Assembly: GCA_040382215.1 (NCBI GenBank)
Contig: JBEIFW010000017.1
Span: 1-29,690, forward strand
DNA length: 29,690 bases
Origin: JBEIFW01 sp040382215
GTDB lineage: Bacteria > Actinomycetota > Acidimicrobiia > Acidimicrobiales > Ilumatobacteraceae
Direction of reading: 5' to 3'
This document shows positions 8,269-15,906 of this stretch, piece by piece (position 1 is the stretch's first letter; each line of letters starts with the position of its first letter). The notes beneath the pieces are model-generated. The model searched no databases and had not been told where the DNA came from. It saw only the letters and a program-made list of their open reading frames with translations. The translations under genes were made by a program, and so were the position numbers.

Positions 8269-10326
8269 TCAGCCCGTCAGCCGAACGCCCTGGCAATCGC
8301 GCAAGGCGAACGGACTCGCAGCCGGGCCGCCGGGGAGCGACGTCTGCCCCGGAGTGCCTGCGTTCCACGCCGCTCCCTGCCACCGCGCCGGCGGCACGAC
8401 CGGGCACGAGCGCGCCACCACCGTCGACATACGCCCGCTACCGCCGGGACCGCCGCCCGGTCCACCCCCGCCACCGGGACGACCCCGGCCGCCGACGCCA
8501 CCGGACGCGAGCCAGAAGAATCGCACCCGGCCGGCATCGATCAACTGCTGCAACGACTCCACGGTGAGGATCGGATCGCTCCCGGAGAACCCGCCCATCG
8601 CCATGACCGGTTCGCCGAAGCCGATGATGATCGGCTCGGCCGGCGCAGCGCTCTCCACCGCGACCAACCATCGAGCCTCGCCCCGGTTGGCCCGCAGATA
8701 GTCCACGAGCGCACCCGTGTCGCCGGACGCGAACGGGAACCCCCCGTTGGGTACGACCCCGCCGGCAGGTGCCGCACCGGCCGGCCCCCCCGACCGCACG
8801 GGCGTGGGGTAGGCGAACGGCAGCGGGCCGTTGACCCCGGCAGCAAGCGCAGCGCGGGTCCACAGCGCCGGGGCCACATGCAGCACCGCCGCCGCCACCA
8901 CCACCGCAGCGAGCACACCACGAGAGCCGGCGCGACGCACCCACAGCGCTGTCGCCACGAGCGCAACCACCGCAGCTGCGACAGCCACAGCGGGACGCAG
9001 CCACGGCGACCACCCGATGGGGTCGAGGATCACCCACTGCCCCCACGCCGTGACGACCACCGCAACCGGCAACAGCACCGCTCGCCGGCGCCGCGCTGCG
9101 AGGTCCTCCCGCCACGACCCCACCGCCATGCCGACCAGCGCAGCCAGCGGCGGCCCGATGCCGGCCAGGTAGTACGGGTGCACGATCCCCTTCGTCACCG
9201 AGAACGCACCCGCCGCAACGGCGAACCAGCCACCGAACACGACGAGCGCGCCGAGCCGGGCCGACGGTCGCACACCAAGCGACCACAGCAGGCCCACCGC
9301 CCCGATCAGGCCGAAGGGCACCAGCCAGCCGGCCTGCCCGCCGAGTTCGGCGTTGAACAGCCGCAGCGCGCCCGGATCGCCGCCGCCGAAGCCGAGACCA
9401 CCCGGACCGCCGGGACGCGCGCCCGCCCCAGGACCCGGACCGGCCGGTGGGCCGCCTGGCACCAGCCCGCCCGGCGCCTGCCTGCCTGGCGCCTGCCCAG
9501 TTGGGCCTGGACCCATGGTGCCCTCGACCTGATTGACCCCGTTGCGCTCGAACGCCAACTGGAACGCAGAGTTCGTCGGGCTCGATCCCACGTACGGGCG
9601 GGCGTCGGCCGGCGTCACATCGACTAGTACGAACCACCACAGCGCAGCCACCGCCATCACGGCGGCTCCGATCGCGGCGTGCCCGAGCCGCACCCGCCAT
9701 GACCGCGGCGCGCACCACACGTAGGCGATCAGGATCCCCGGCAGCACCGGCACCCCGGCGAGCATCTTGGCCGTGACGGCCGACCCGCCGATCGCCGCCG
9801 CGGCCACCAGCCACCGCAGACGGCCCGTGTGCACGGCCTGGACGGCGGCCACCGCAGCCGCCGTCATCACCAGCACGAGCACGGCGTCGGTGTTGTTCGA
9901 GTGGGCGACCATCACGCTGATCGGGGTTACCGCCAACGCCGCGGCCGCTACCGCTGCGGCGGTGCGACCCCACACCCGGGCCACCCCGACGTACACCAAC
10001 GCCACCGCCGCCGTGCCGGCCAGCATCCCCGGCAGCAGCACGGCTACGGGCCGGTACCCGAGTGCGGTGGTGAACACCACCTGGACCCACAGCGACAGCG
10101 GCGGCTTGTCGACCGAGACGAACCCACCCGGGTCGAAGCTGGCGTACAGAAAGTCGTGCCAGCTCGATCCCATCGATCGCACCGCCGCTGCGTAGTACGC
10201 GTTGCCCCACCCGGCATCGGTGAGGGCCCACCCGTTCGCTACGGCAGCGACCACCAACACGGGTACCGCCACGAGGTGCCCCCGCGCCCGCGCCCTGATC
10301 CGACCACGTTCCGACCACGCCGACAT
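8269..10326 (-). CDS. GT39 membrane glycosyltransferase, YkcB/ArnT-like
   Basis: A 685-residue polytopic membrane protein that should use a polyprenyl-phosphate sugar donor to glycosylate an extracytoplasmic acceptor. The first helix is about residues 18-35, followed by TDAGWGNAYYAAAVRSM, the loop typical of the YkcB branch of GT-C enzymes, then DKPPLSLWVQ. A series of hydrophobic helices follows, interrupted by an extracytoplasmic Gly/Pro/Ala loop near residues 270-320. The soluble C-terminal part has PVMAMGGFSGSDPILTVESL, a signature of the YkcB group, and then a glycine-rich spacer before the last 50 residues. ATG 10326 sits just beside a strong hairpin, with GGGAGA about nine bases upstream. 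A later start would remove the first helix. The acceptor is not known. Confidence 0.87.
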   Translation of the reverse strand: MSAWSERGRIRARARGHLVAVPVLVVAAVANGWALTDAGWGNAYYAAAVRSMGSSWHDFLYASFDPGGFVSVDKPPLSLWVQVVFTTALGYRPVAVLLPGMLAGTAAVALVYVGVARVWGRTAAAVAAAALAVTPISVMVAHSNNTDAVLVLVMTAAAVAAVQAVHTGRLRWLVAAAAIGGSAVTAKMLAGVPVLPGILIAYVWCAPRSWRVRLGHAAIGAAVMAVAALWWFVLVDVTPADARPYVGSSPTNSAFQLAFERNGVNQVEGTMGPGPTGQAPGRQAPGGLVPGGPPAGPGPGAGARPGGPGGLGFGGGDPGALRLFNAELGGQAGWLVPFGLIGAVGLLWSLGVRPSARLGALVVFGGWFAVAAGAFSVTKGIVHPYYLAGIGPPLAALVGMAVGSWREDLAARRRRAVLLPVAVVVTAWGQWVILDPIGWSPWLRPAVAVAAAVVALVATALWVRRAGSRGVLAAVVVAAAVLHVAPALWTRAALAAGVNGPLPFAYPTPVRSGGPAGAAPAGGVVPNGGFPFASGDTGALVDYLRANRGEARWLVAVESAAPAEPIIIGFGEPVMAMGGFSGSDPILTVESLQQLIDAGRVRFFWLASGGVGGRGRPGGGGGPGGGPGGSGRMSTVVARSCPVVPPARWQGAAWNAGTPGQTSLPGGPAASPFALRDCQGVRLTG

Positions 10327-10332
10327 CCCCTC

Positions 10333-10360
10333 GAGTCTCCCAGCCCGCGCTGGGAGACTC
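10333..10360 (-). promoter_or_regulatory. Perfect 12-bp hairpin between tsaD and the glycosyltransferase gene
   Basis: GAGTCTCCCAGC (10333-10344) pairs perfectly with GCTGGGAGACTC (10349-10360) around the loop CCGC. It lies about 100 bases past the tsaD stop and only six bases before the glycosyltransferase ATG at 10326, on the transcribed minus strand. No T-tract follows. The 3' arm contains the only good Shine-Dalgarno candidate (GGGAGA in the mRNA), so the structure could hide the ribosome site or slow read-through from tsaD. The structure is seen directly; its function is inferred. Confidence 0.6.
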
Positions 10361-10462
10361 CTGAGGTTCAGCCGAGGGAGTCGATGCCGTCAGCGCCGCG
10401 CCGGTGACGCGGTCCCACACCGTGAACGCGCCGGCCTCGACGCGGCCCTACCGGAACGACGA

Positions 10463-11488
10463 TCAGAGCGTGCTCGGCAGTGACAGGTTCGGGTCGGCGC
10501 CCGTGTCGAGCCGGTGCGGGCCGTCGAGACGCAACCGGTGCCATCCGGCCGCAGCGATCATCGCAGCGTTGTCCGTGCACATCACCCGGCTCGGCAGGAA
10601 GCCGTGGATACCATCTGCCGCGCAGGCGTCGAGGAAGGACTCCCGCAACAGCGAGTTCGCCGCCACCCCGCCACCGAGCGCCATCGCACGCGCGCCGACG
10701 GACCGGGCCGCTCGACGTGCCTTTGCGACCAGGACGTCGACGACCGCAGCCTGGAACGACGCTGCGATGTCGGCGGCCGCTGCGTCGGGGTGCTTGCGCA
10801 CGTAGTTGATGACCGCGGTCTTCAGGCCCGAGAACGAGACGTCGAGCCCCTCGTCGAGCATCGCCCGCGGGAACGCGATCGCCGTCGGGTCACCATCCAT
10901 GGCGAGGCGATCGATGGCCGGACCCCCCGGATACCCGAGCCCGAGGAACCGTGCGACCTTGTCGAAGGCCTCGCCGGCGGCGTCGTCGATCGTCTGGCCG
11001 AGCACCCGGTACCGGCCGTGGCCCTCCATGGCCACGAACATCGTGTGCCCGCCGGAAACGAGGAGCACCACGAGCGGGAACGACAGGCGCCGCTCCTCCA
11101 GGAAGCTCGCATAGAGATGGGCCTCGAGATGGTTCACCCCCACGAACGGCACGTCCCACACGAGCGAGTACGCCTTGGCCGCCGACACCCCGACGAGCAG
11201 GGCACCGATCAACCCGGGGCCGGTGGTCGCCGCAACGGCGTCGATGCGGTGCTCGGCGATCCCGGCCTCGACGATGGCCTGGGCGACGACGGGTGTCAGC
11301 AGTTCGAGATGCGCCCTGCTCGCGATCTCGGGCACCACCCCGCCGTATCGGGCGTGGAGGTCGACCTGGGACGACACGACCATCGAGAGCACGTCGCCGC
11401 CGCCGAGCACCACGGCCGCCGAGGTCTCGTCGCAGCTCGTCTCGATGCCCAGTACGACGGTCGAGGCATCCGGGACGACCGTGCGCAT
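10463..11488 (-). CDS. tsaD: tRNA t6A37 threonylcarbamoyltransferase TsaD
   Basis: A 341-residue ASKHA-fold metalloenzyme that moves threonylcarbamoyl from TC-AMP to A37 of ANN-decoding tRNAs, working with TsaB and TsaE. The N-terminal phosphate loop reads LGIETSCDETSAAVV (residues 13-27). Metal-binding histidines H120 and H124 are in NHLEAHLYA. Further motifs are SGGHTMFV, DAAGEAFDKVARFLGLGYPGG and GGGVAANSLLR. Length is normal. ATG 11488 is chosen because it gives the standard N-terminus and shares one base with the rimI stop (TGATG). tsaB, tsaE and rimI lie directly upstream, the usual bacterial arrangement. Many actinobacteria have groES/groEL after tsaD; here a glycosyltransferase follows. 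Confidence 0.97.
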   Translation of the reverse strand: MRTVVPDASTVVLGIETSCDETSAAVVLGGGDVLSMVVSSQVDLHARYGGVVPEIASRAHLELLTPVVAQAIVEAGIAEHRIDAVAATTGPGLIGALLVGVSAAKAYSLVWDVPFVGVNHLEAHLYASFLEERRLSFPLVVLLVSGGHTMFVAMEGHGRYRVLGQTIDDAAGEAFDKVARFLGLGYPGGPAIDRLAMDGDPTAIAFPRAMLDEGLDVSFSGLKTAVINYVRKHPDAAAADIAASFQAAVVDVLVAKARRAARSVGARAMALGGGVAANSLLRESFLDACAADGIHGFLPSRVMCTDNAAMIAAAGWHRLRLDGPHRLDTGADPNLSLPSTL

Positions 11489-12054
11489 CAGCAGTCTCCC
11501 CGCACGCCGTCGGCCCACTGCGTCGTGCCCGGCACACCGGCCAGCAACCCATCGAGCCGATCGCCGTACTCCGGCCCGTCGACGTCGTGCGCCCACATGA
11601 CGATCGCGTCCTCCGTGTTCTCGTAGTACCGCTGCCGAATCCCGGCGGGAGCGAACCCGAACCGGCGGTACATCGCCTGCGCCGCTGCGTTCGACACCCG
11701 CACCTCGAGGGTGAGCGCCGTGCAGCCGTTGGCGCGCGCCCACCACGCCAGGGTGCACAGCAGGCGGGTCCCGACACGGTGACGGTGCCACTCGGGGTCG
11801 ACGGCGATGTTCGTCACGTGGCCCTCGTCGAGGGTCCGCATCAACCCGGCGTACCCGACGAGCGTGCGCCCGACCCAGGCCCCGACGTAGTGACGCGTAC
11901 CGTCCAGGATCGCGAGTTCACCCTGGAAGACCCCAGGTGTCCACGGCTTCGGGTACACCTGCCGTTCGATGCGCATCACGCGCCGCAGGTGGCGTCGGCG
12001 AAGCGGCACGATGCGCACGGTCGAGGCGTCGGCGGGAGCCCCGAGCACCTTCAT
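11488..12054 (-). CDS. rimI: Ribosomal protein S18 N-alpha-acetyltransferase RimI (GNAT)
   Basis: A 188-residue GNAT acetyltransferase. The core runs from about residue 10 to 145: ERQVYPKPWTPGVFQGEL, TNIAVDPEWHRHRVGTRLL (acetyl-CoA pyrophosphate loop) and SNAAAQAMYRRFGFAPAGIR. The pyrophosphate loop has VGT where most relatives have GxGxG/A. RimI acetylates the N-terminus of S18 and sometimes other proteins. About 35 residues extend beyond the core (GPEYGDRLDGLLAGVPG). Two ATGs compete: 12060, directly against GAGGGG, and 12054, six bases after it. I prefer 12054 on spacing; the earlier one adds two residues. It lies between tsaB and tsaD, standard for the t6A cluster. Its true substrate in this organism is not shown by sequence. 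Confidence 0.9.
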   Translation of the reverse strand: MKVLGAPADASTVRIVPLRRRHLRRVMRIERQVYPKPWTPGVFQGELAILDGTRHYVGAWVGRTLVGYAGLMRTLDEGHVTNIAVDPEWHRHRVGTRLLCTLAWWARANGCTALTLEVRVSNAAAQAMYRRFGFAPAGIRQRYYENTEDAIVMWAHDVDGPEYGDRLDGLLAGVPGTTQWADGVRGDC

Positions 12055-12064
12055 CGCCATCCCC

Positions 12065-12772
12065 TCATCCCCGGTGGCGCCCGTCGCGGGTGATCCAGTT
12101 GATCTCGGCGTCGGGCTTGCGCAGATACAGCGGCTCGAGCCGTTCAGGGCTGGTCCAGTCCTCCCGCAACGCCCGGGCGTGCGCGAGCTGCACGAGCGGG
12201 GCCGCCGACGGATGGGCGAGGAACTGCTCGGCGAACTCGATCCTGGGCCCGTCCTCGAGCTCGCGGCGATAGCGCAGCGCGCCGTCGCCGACCGCAAGGG
12301 TGTCCTCGTTGGTGACGAGCAGATCGGCCACCAGGTCACCCGGGGTACCGACCGTGTACGGGCTCACCCGCTGCACGCCACCCGGCACGGTGCGGTAAAG
12401 CGCCCAGAACACCTCGCCGCGACGGGCATCGATCACGGCGGCGATCAGCTTCGGCGCGCGCCGGACGGGGAACGCCAGCAGATCGAGACTGGGGATCCCG
12501 ATGATCGGAACCCGCAGCGCATGGGCCAGCGCTTTTGCCGTCGCCATTCCCACCCGCAGTCCGGTGAACAAGCCCGGCCCGATATCGACCGCGATGCAGC
12601 CGATCTCGTCGAGCTGGACGTCGGCCTGCCGGCACAGCACCTCGATCTCGGGGGCGAGCAGTTCCGCATGGCGACGGCCCCGGGTGGTCTCGTTGAGTCC
12701 GAGCACCCCCTCGTGGCCGCCGATCGCACACCCCACGCGGGCGGTCGCCGTTTCGATGCCGAGGATCAGCAT
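12065..12772 (-). CDS. tsaB: t6A biosynthesis partner protein TsaB
   Basis: A 235-residue paralogue of TsaD that scaffolds the TsaB-TsaD dimer for t6A formation and lacks catalytic metal ligands. The family opening LILGIETATARVGCAI sits at residues 2-17. The central signature DIGPGLFTGLRVGMATAKAL and IDARRGEVFWALY follow. The chosen ATG at 12772 overlaps tsaE by seven bases. Another in-frame ATG at 12784 would add four residues, and neither has a strong ribosome site. The gene is followed four to ten bases later by rimI, so both are probably translated from one message. Confidence 0.94.
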   Translation of the reverse strand: MLILGIETATARVGCAIGGHEGVLGLNETTRGRRHAELLAPEIEVLCRQADVQLDEIGCIAVDIGPGLFTGLRVGMATAKALAHALRVPIIGIPSLDLLAFPVRRAPKLIAAVIDARRGEVFWALYRTVPGGVQRVSPYTVGTPGDLVADLLVTNEDTLAVGDGALRYRRELEDGPRIEFAEQFLAHPSAAPLVQLAHARALREDWTSPERLEPLYLRKPDAEINWITRDGRHRG

Positions 12773-13281
12773 TCGCCCGCCCATTGCAGGCCCCACAGGG
12801 TGACGGCCTCTGCGAGCGCCGGCTCGCGAGCCGCCCAGCGCCGACCCGACGGGGCCAACTGGATCAGACGGACGTTGTCGGCGTCCTCGGGGGTGCCATA
12901 CGAGAGCCGCACCTCGAGCCGGTCGGTCGGCAGGCGGGAAGCGACGGCGTCGCCCCACTCGATGACCGTGACGGCATCCTCGTCGAGCAGTTCGCCGACG
13001 GCGAGGTCGTCGAACTCACCGAGATGGTCCAGGCGGTAGACGTCGAGATGGTGCAGCAACAACGCGCCGGCCTCATAGGTGCGCACCAGGGTGAAGGTGG
13101 GACTGGTGACCGGCTCGATCACACCGAGGGCAGCAGCGAGCCCCTGTACGAACGCCGTCTTCCCTGCGCCGAGATCGCCGACGAGCAAGACGAGATCGCC
13201 GCCGCGGACCACCCGGGCGACCGCGGCGGCCAAGGCTCGGGTGGCGTCCACCGACGGGGAGCGCACGACCGGGACGGGCAC
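12766..13281 (-). CDS. tsaE: t6A biosynthesis ATPase TsaE
   Basis: A 171-residue small P-loop ATPase that resets the TsaB-TsaD complex after each t6A cycle. The Walker A motif is GDLGAGKT with K41. SPTFTLVRTYE, HHLDVYRL and the EWGD motif follow in the family order. The start is uncertain: GTG 13281 and GTG 13266 are both in frame with no clear Shine-Dalgarno, and longer forms would run back into alr. About 25 C-terminal residues (SGRRWAAREPALAEAVTLW) extend past the core. The gene begins 28 bases after the alr stop and overlaps tsaB, so expression is probably operonic. Confidence 0.93.
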   Translation of the reverse strand: MPVPVVRSPSVDATRALAAAVARVVRGGDLVLLVGDLGAGKTAFVQGLAAALGVIEPVTSPTFTLVRTYEAGALLLHHLDVYRLDHLGEFDDLAVGELLDEDAVTVIEWGDAVASRLPTDRLEVRLSYGTPEDADNVRLIQLAPSGRRWAAREPALAEAVTLWGLQWAGEC

Positions 13282-13309
13282 GGGGCGTGATCGTACCGGC
13301 GCCGTCCCG

Positions 13310-14419
13310 TCACTCCCGGTACCGCCGGGGCACTCTCGCCGAGATCCCGCAAACGATCTCGTACCCGATGGTGCCCAGGCGCTCGGCCCATTCGGCGGCA
13401 CGGATCTCTTCGTCGCCCTGCCTGCCGATCAGGACCGCTTCGTCGCCGACCGCCACTTCGTCACCGCCGACGTCGACCATCATCTGGTCCATCGTGACGA
13501 CACCGACGATCGGGCGACGCCGACCACCGACGAGCACGACACCGCCGGTCGAGGACAGCCGCCGGGGAACGCCGTCGGCGTACCCGATCGGCAGGGTGGC
13601 CACCGTCGTGTCACGACCGAAGGTGTGGCGCAGCCCGTAGGAGATCCGGTCACCGGCCGCCCGCCGCTGCCGGTGCGACACCCTGGCCCGCAACGACAGG
13701 GCCGGCTCGAGGTCGGACGCCCAGGGACCCACGCCGGGTCCGGGGCTGATGCCGTAGAGCGCGATCCCCACCCGCACGACGTCGTGACGGGCGGCCGGGT
13801 GGGCGAGCGCGCCCGCCGAGTTCGCTGCATGGACGAGCACGCCTGCCGGTACCGACCGCCGGACCGACGCGAACGTCTCCAGCTGCTGCGCGGTGTACGG
13901 ATCGTCCGGTTCGTCTGCCACCGCGAGATGCGTCGCCACGCCGGCGAGCGACAATCCGGGGCTGGCCTCGATCCGCTCGATCAAGCCGACGGCGTCGGCC
14001 GGGTGGCACCCGACCCGGTGCATCCCGGTGTCCACCTTCAGGTGCACCGGGTACCCGACCTTCCCGCAGCGCTGCGCCGCCCGGTTCGCCGCCTCGACGG
14101 CCGTACCCGAGTACACGGTGAGCGCGAGATCGTGCTCGACCGCCTCGTCGAGTTGCTCGGGTGGTTGCTCCGACAGCACGAGGATCGGCCCGCTCACCCC
14201 GGCCCGCCGCAACGCCACTCCCTCCTGGACCAGCGCGACGCACAACCCAGTCGCCCCGGCAGCCTGCGCCGTTCGGGCGACGCGGAGCGCCCCATGGCCG
14301 TAACCGTCCGCTTTGACGACGGCCCACATCCGGGCCGGCTGCGCAGCGACGCGCATCCGGACCACGTTGCGGGCGACGGCACCGAGATCGATCTCGGCCC
14401 AGGCCCACCGCTCGCTCAC
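13310..14419 (-). CDS. alr: Alanine racemase
   Basis: A 369-residue PLP enzyme interconverting L- and D-alanine for peptidoglycan. The PLP lysine is K36 in VVKADGYGHGA. The second catalytic base is Y261 in RISYGLRHTFG. Other family blocks are LKVDTGMHRVG, HAANSAGAL and RVGIALYG near the middle, and VTMDQMMVDVG toward the end. Length is standard. GTG 14419 overlaps the stop of nnr as GTGA, so translation is probably coupled. Its place between nnr and tsaE is common in Actinobacteria. Confidence 0.97.
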   Translation of the reverse strand: MSERWAWAEIDLGAVARNVVRMRVAAQPARMWAVVKADGYGHGALRVARTAQAAGATGLCVALVQEGVALRRAGVSGPILVLSEQPPEQLDEAVEHDLALTVYSGTAVEAANRAAQRCGKVGYPVHLKVDTGMHRVGCHPADAVGLIERIEASPGLSLAGVATHLAVADEPDDPYTAQQLETFASVRRSVPAGVLVHAANSAGALAHPAARHDVVRVGIALYGISPGPGVGPWASDLEPALSLRARVSHRQRRAAGDRISYGLRHTFGRDTTVATLPIGYADGVPRRLSSTGGVVLVGGRRRPIVGVVTMDQMMVDVGGDEVAVGDEAVLIGRQGDEEIRAAEWAERLGTIGYEIVCGISARVPRRYRE

Positions 14420-15777
14420 GGCTCGGCCCAGACCTCGGGGATCAGGTCCGGAAGGTCACCGGCGACGAACCCCCGCGTCGGGCCGAGACGGGCAGCCGAC
14501 CCGTGGACCCAGGCACCGGCCGCCGCCGCCGGGGTTGCTGGGACCCGCTGCGCGAGGAAGGCGCCGATGATGCCGGCGAGCACGTCGCCGGTCCCGGCGG
14601 TCGCCAGGCGTTGGTCGCCCGCCGTCACCACGGCGACGTGGCCGCCCGGATCGGCGACCAGCGTCGACGGGCCCTTCAGCAGCACGACGCAGCCGGAGGC
14701 GACGGCAAAATCGCGGACGGCCTCGACACGGTCGGTGCTGACCCGGCCCCCACGCAGCAGGGCAAACTCGCCGTCGTGCGGGGTCAGCACCGTCGGCGCC
14801 GGTCGCTGCCGCAGGATCGACAGCGCGCCGTCGGTTCCCCACGCGAGCGCGAACAACGCATCGGCGTCGACCACCAGCGGCACGGGGGCCTTCGCGACGA
14901 ACTCCCGGATGCTCGACACGGTCCCCTCGGCCCGGCCGAGTCCGGGACCGACGACGACGGCATGGAACCGCTCGACCTGGCCGAGAGCCTCGGCCGCCCA
15001 GAACGGCACCCCGAGCGGATGGCGAACGGCCTCCTCCGGCGCCGTCGGATCGGCCGCCACCCCGGGTGAGGACAGCCGGACCATGCCGGCGCCCGCCCGC
15101 TGCGCCGCGCGCCCCGTCAGGTGCGCGGCCCCGATCATGCCGCCGCTGCCGGCGATCGCCCAGACCGCCGAGCGCCACTTGTTGTGGTCGACCCCGCGCT
15201 CCGGCACCCAGGCGACGACGTCTGCGCGCTGCACGAGGTGCATGCGGGCGCCGGTGGCGGGCAATCCGATGTCCACGATCTCCACGGGGCCGGTCGACGA
15301 CGACCCGGGCGGGAGGACCAGACCCGGCTTCAAGGCCACCAGGCACACGGTTCGTTCGGCCGAAAGGACCCGGCCGCGCGCCTCACCGGTGAGCCCGTCG
15401 ACCCCCGACGGGATGTCGACGGCGAGGACCCGGGTTCCCGGTACGACCGCAGGCGCATCCCAGTTCCCTCGGAAGCCGGTACCGAAGGCGGCGTCGATGA
15501 CGAGGTCGCACGGCGGCAGTGTGGGTGGGGCCGCCGACGCCGCGATCACCTCCACCCGCACGCCACGACGGGCCAACCAGGTACCGGCGATCCGGCCGTC
15601 GGCTCCGTTGTTCCCGTTGCCGGCCAACACGACCACCCGCCGGCCGTAGCCGCCACCGAGCATTCGAAGTGCGGTCCGGCCGACCGCCGCACCGGCGCGA
15701 GCGATCAGCACGGCGGTGGGGACCGCAGCAGCGGCGTCGATCGCCCGCATCTGCTCGGGCGTCACGATCGGCAACAC
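14416..15777 (-). CDS. nnr: Bifunctional NAD(P)H-hydrate epimerase / ADP-dependent dehydratase
   Basis: A two-domain metabolite-repair enzyme of about 453 residues. The N-terminal YjeF_N epimerase domain, about residues 1-205, has LAGNGNNGADGRIAG, VIDAAFGTGF and AVDIPSGVDGLTGE. The C-terminal ribokinase-like dehydratase domain, about 220-450, has GSGGMIGAAHLTGRAAQRAG, VVGPGLGR, VDADALFAL, LTPHDGEFALL and the catalytic GTGDVLAG with D398. It restores hydrated NADH and NADPH. The start is uncertain: GTG 15777 gives the customary LPIVTPEQM opening, while GTG 15786 adds three residues. Neither has a clear ribosome site. It heads the leftward operon and is divergent from the phosphatase-like gene. 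Confidence 0.94.
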   Translation of the reverse strand: MLPIVTPEQMRAIDAAAAVPTAVLIARAGAAVGRTALRMLGGGYGRRVVVLAGNGNNGADGRIAGTWLARRGVRVEVIAASAAPPTLPPCDLVIDAAFGTGFRGNWDAPAVVPGTRVLAVDIPSGVDGLTGEARGRVLSAERTVCLVALKPGLVLPPGSSSTGPVEIVDIGLPATGARMHLVQRADVVAWVPERGVDHNKWRSAVWAIAGSGGMIGAAHLTGRAAQRAGAGMVRLSSPGVAADPTAPEEAVRHPLGVPFWAAEALGQVERFHAVVVGPGLGRAEGTVSSIREFVAKAPVPLVVDADALFALAWGTDGALSILRQRPAPTVLTPHDGEFALLRGGRVSTDRVEAVRDFAVASGCVVLLKGPSTLVADPGGHVAVVTAGDQRLATAGTGDVLAGIIGAFLAQRVPATPAAAAGAWVHGSAARLGPTRGFVAGDLPDLIPEVWAEP

Positions 15778-15894
15778 GCCGAGCACGCTAGGCGGTGACC
15801 GGAGACGACAGCGCACCGCCGGGCGTCCTTCAGCTCGATGCAGGGAACCGGCAAGGTCCGTCGAGGGTCCAGCCGTTCGCCTGACCACTCTTAG

Positions 15895-15900
15895 TAGTCT
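15895..15900 (+). promoter_or_regulatory. Possible -10 element for a leaderless transcript
   Basis: TAGTCT fits the actinobacterial TANNNT -10 consensus and ends six bases before the GTG at 15907. No Shine-Dalgarno is visible. That spacing would put the first transcribed base at or near the start codon. No convincing -35 is seen, so confidence is low. Confidence 0.3.
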
Positions 15901-15906
15901 TCGGCC

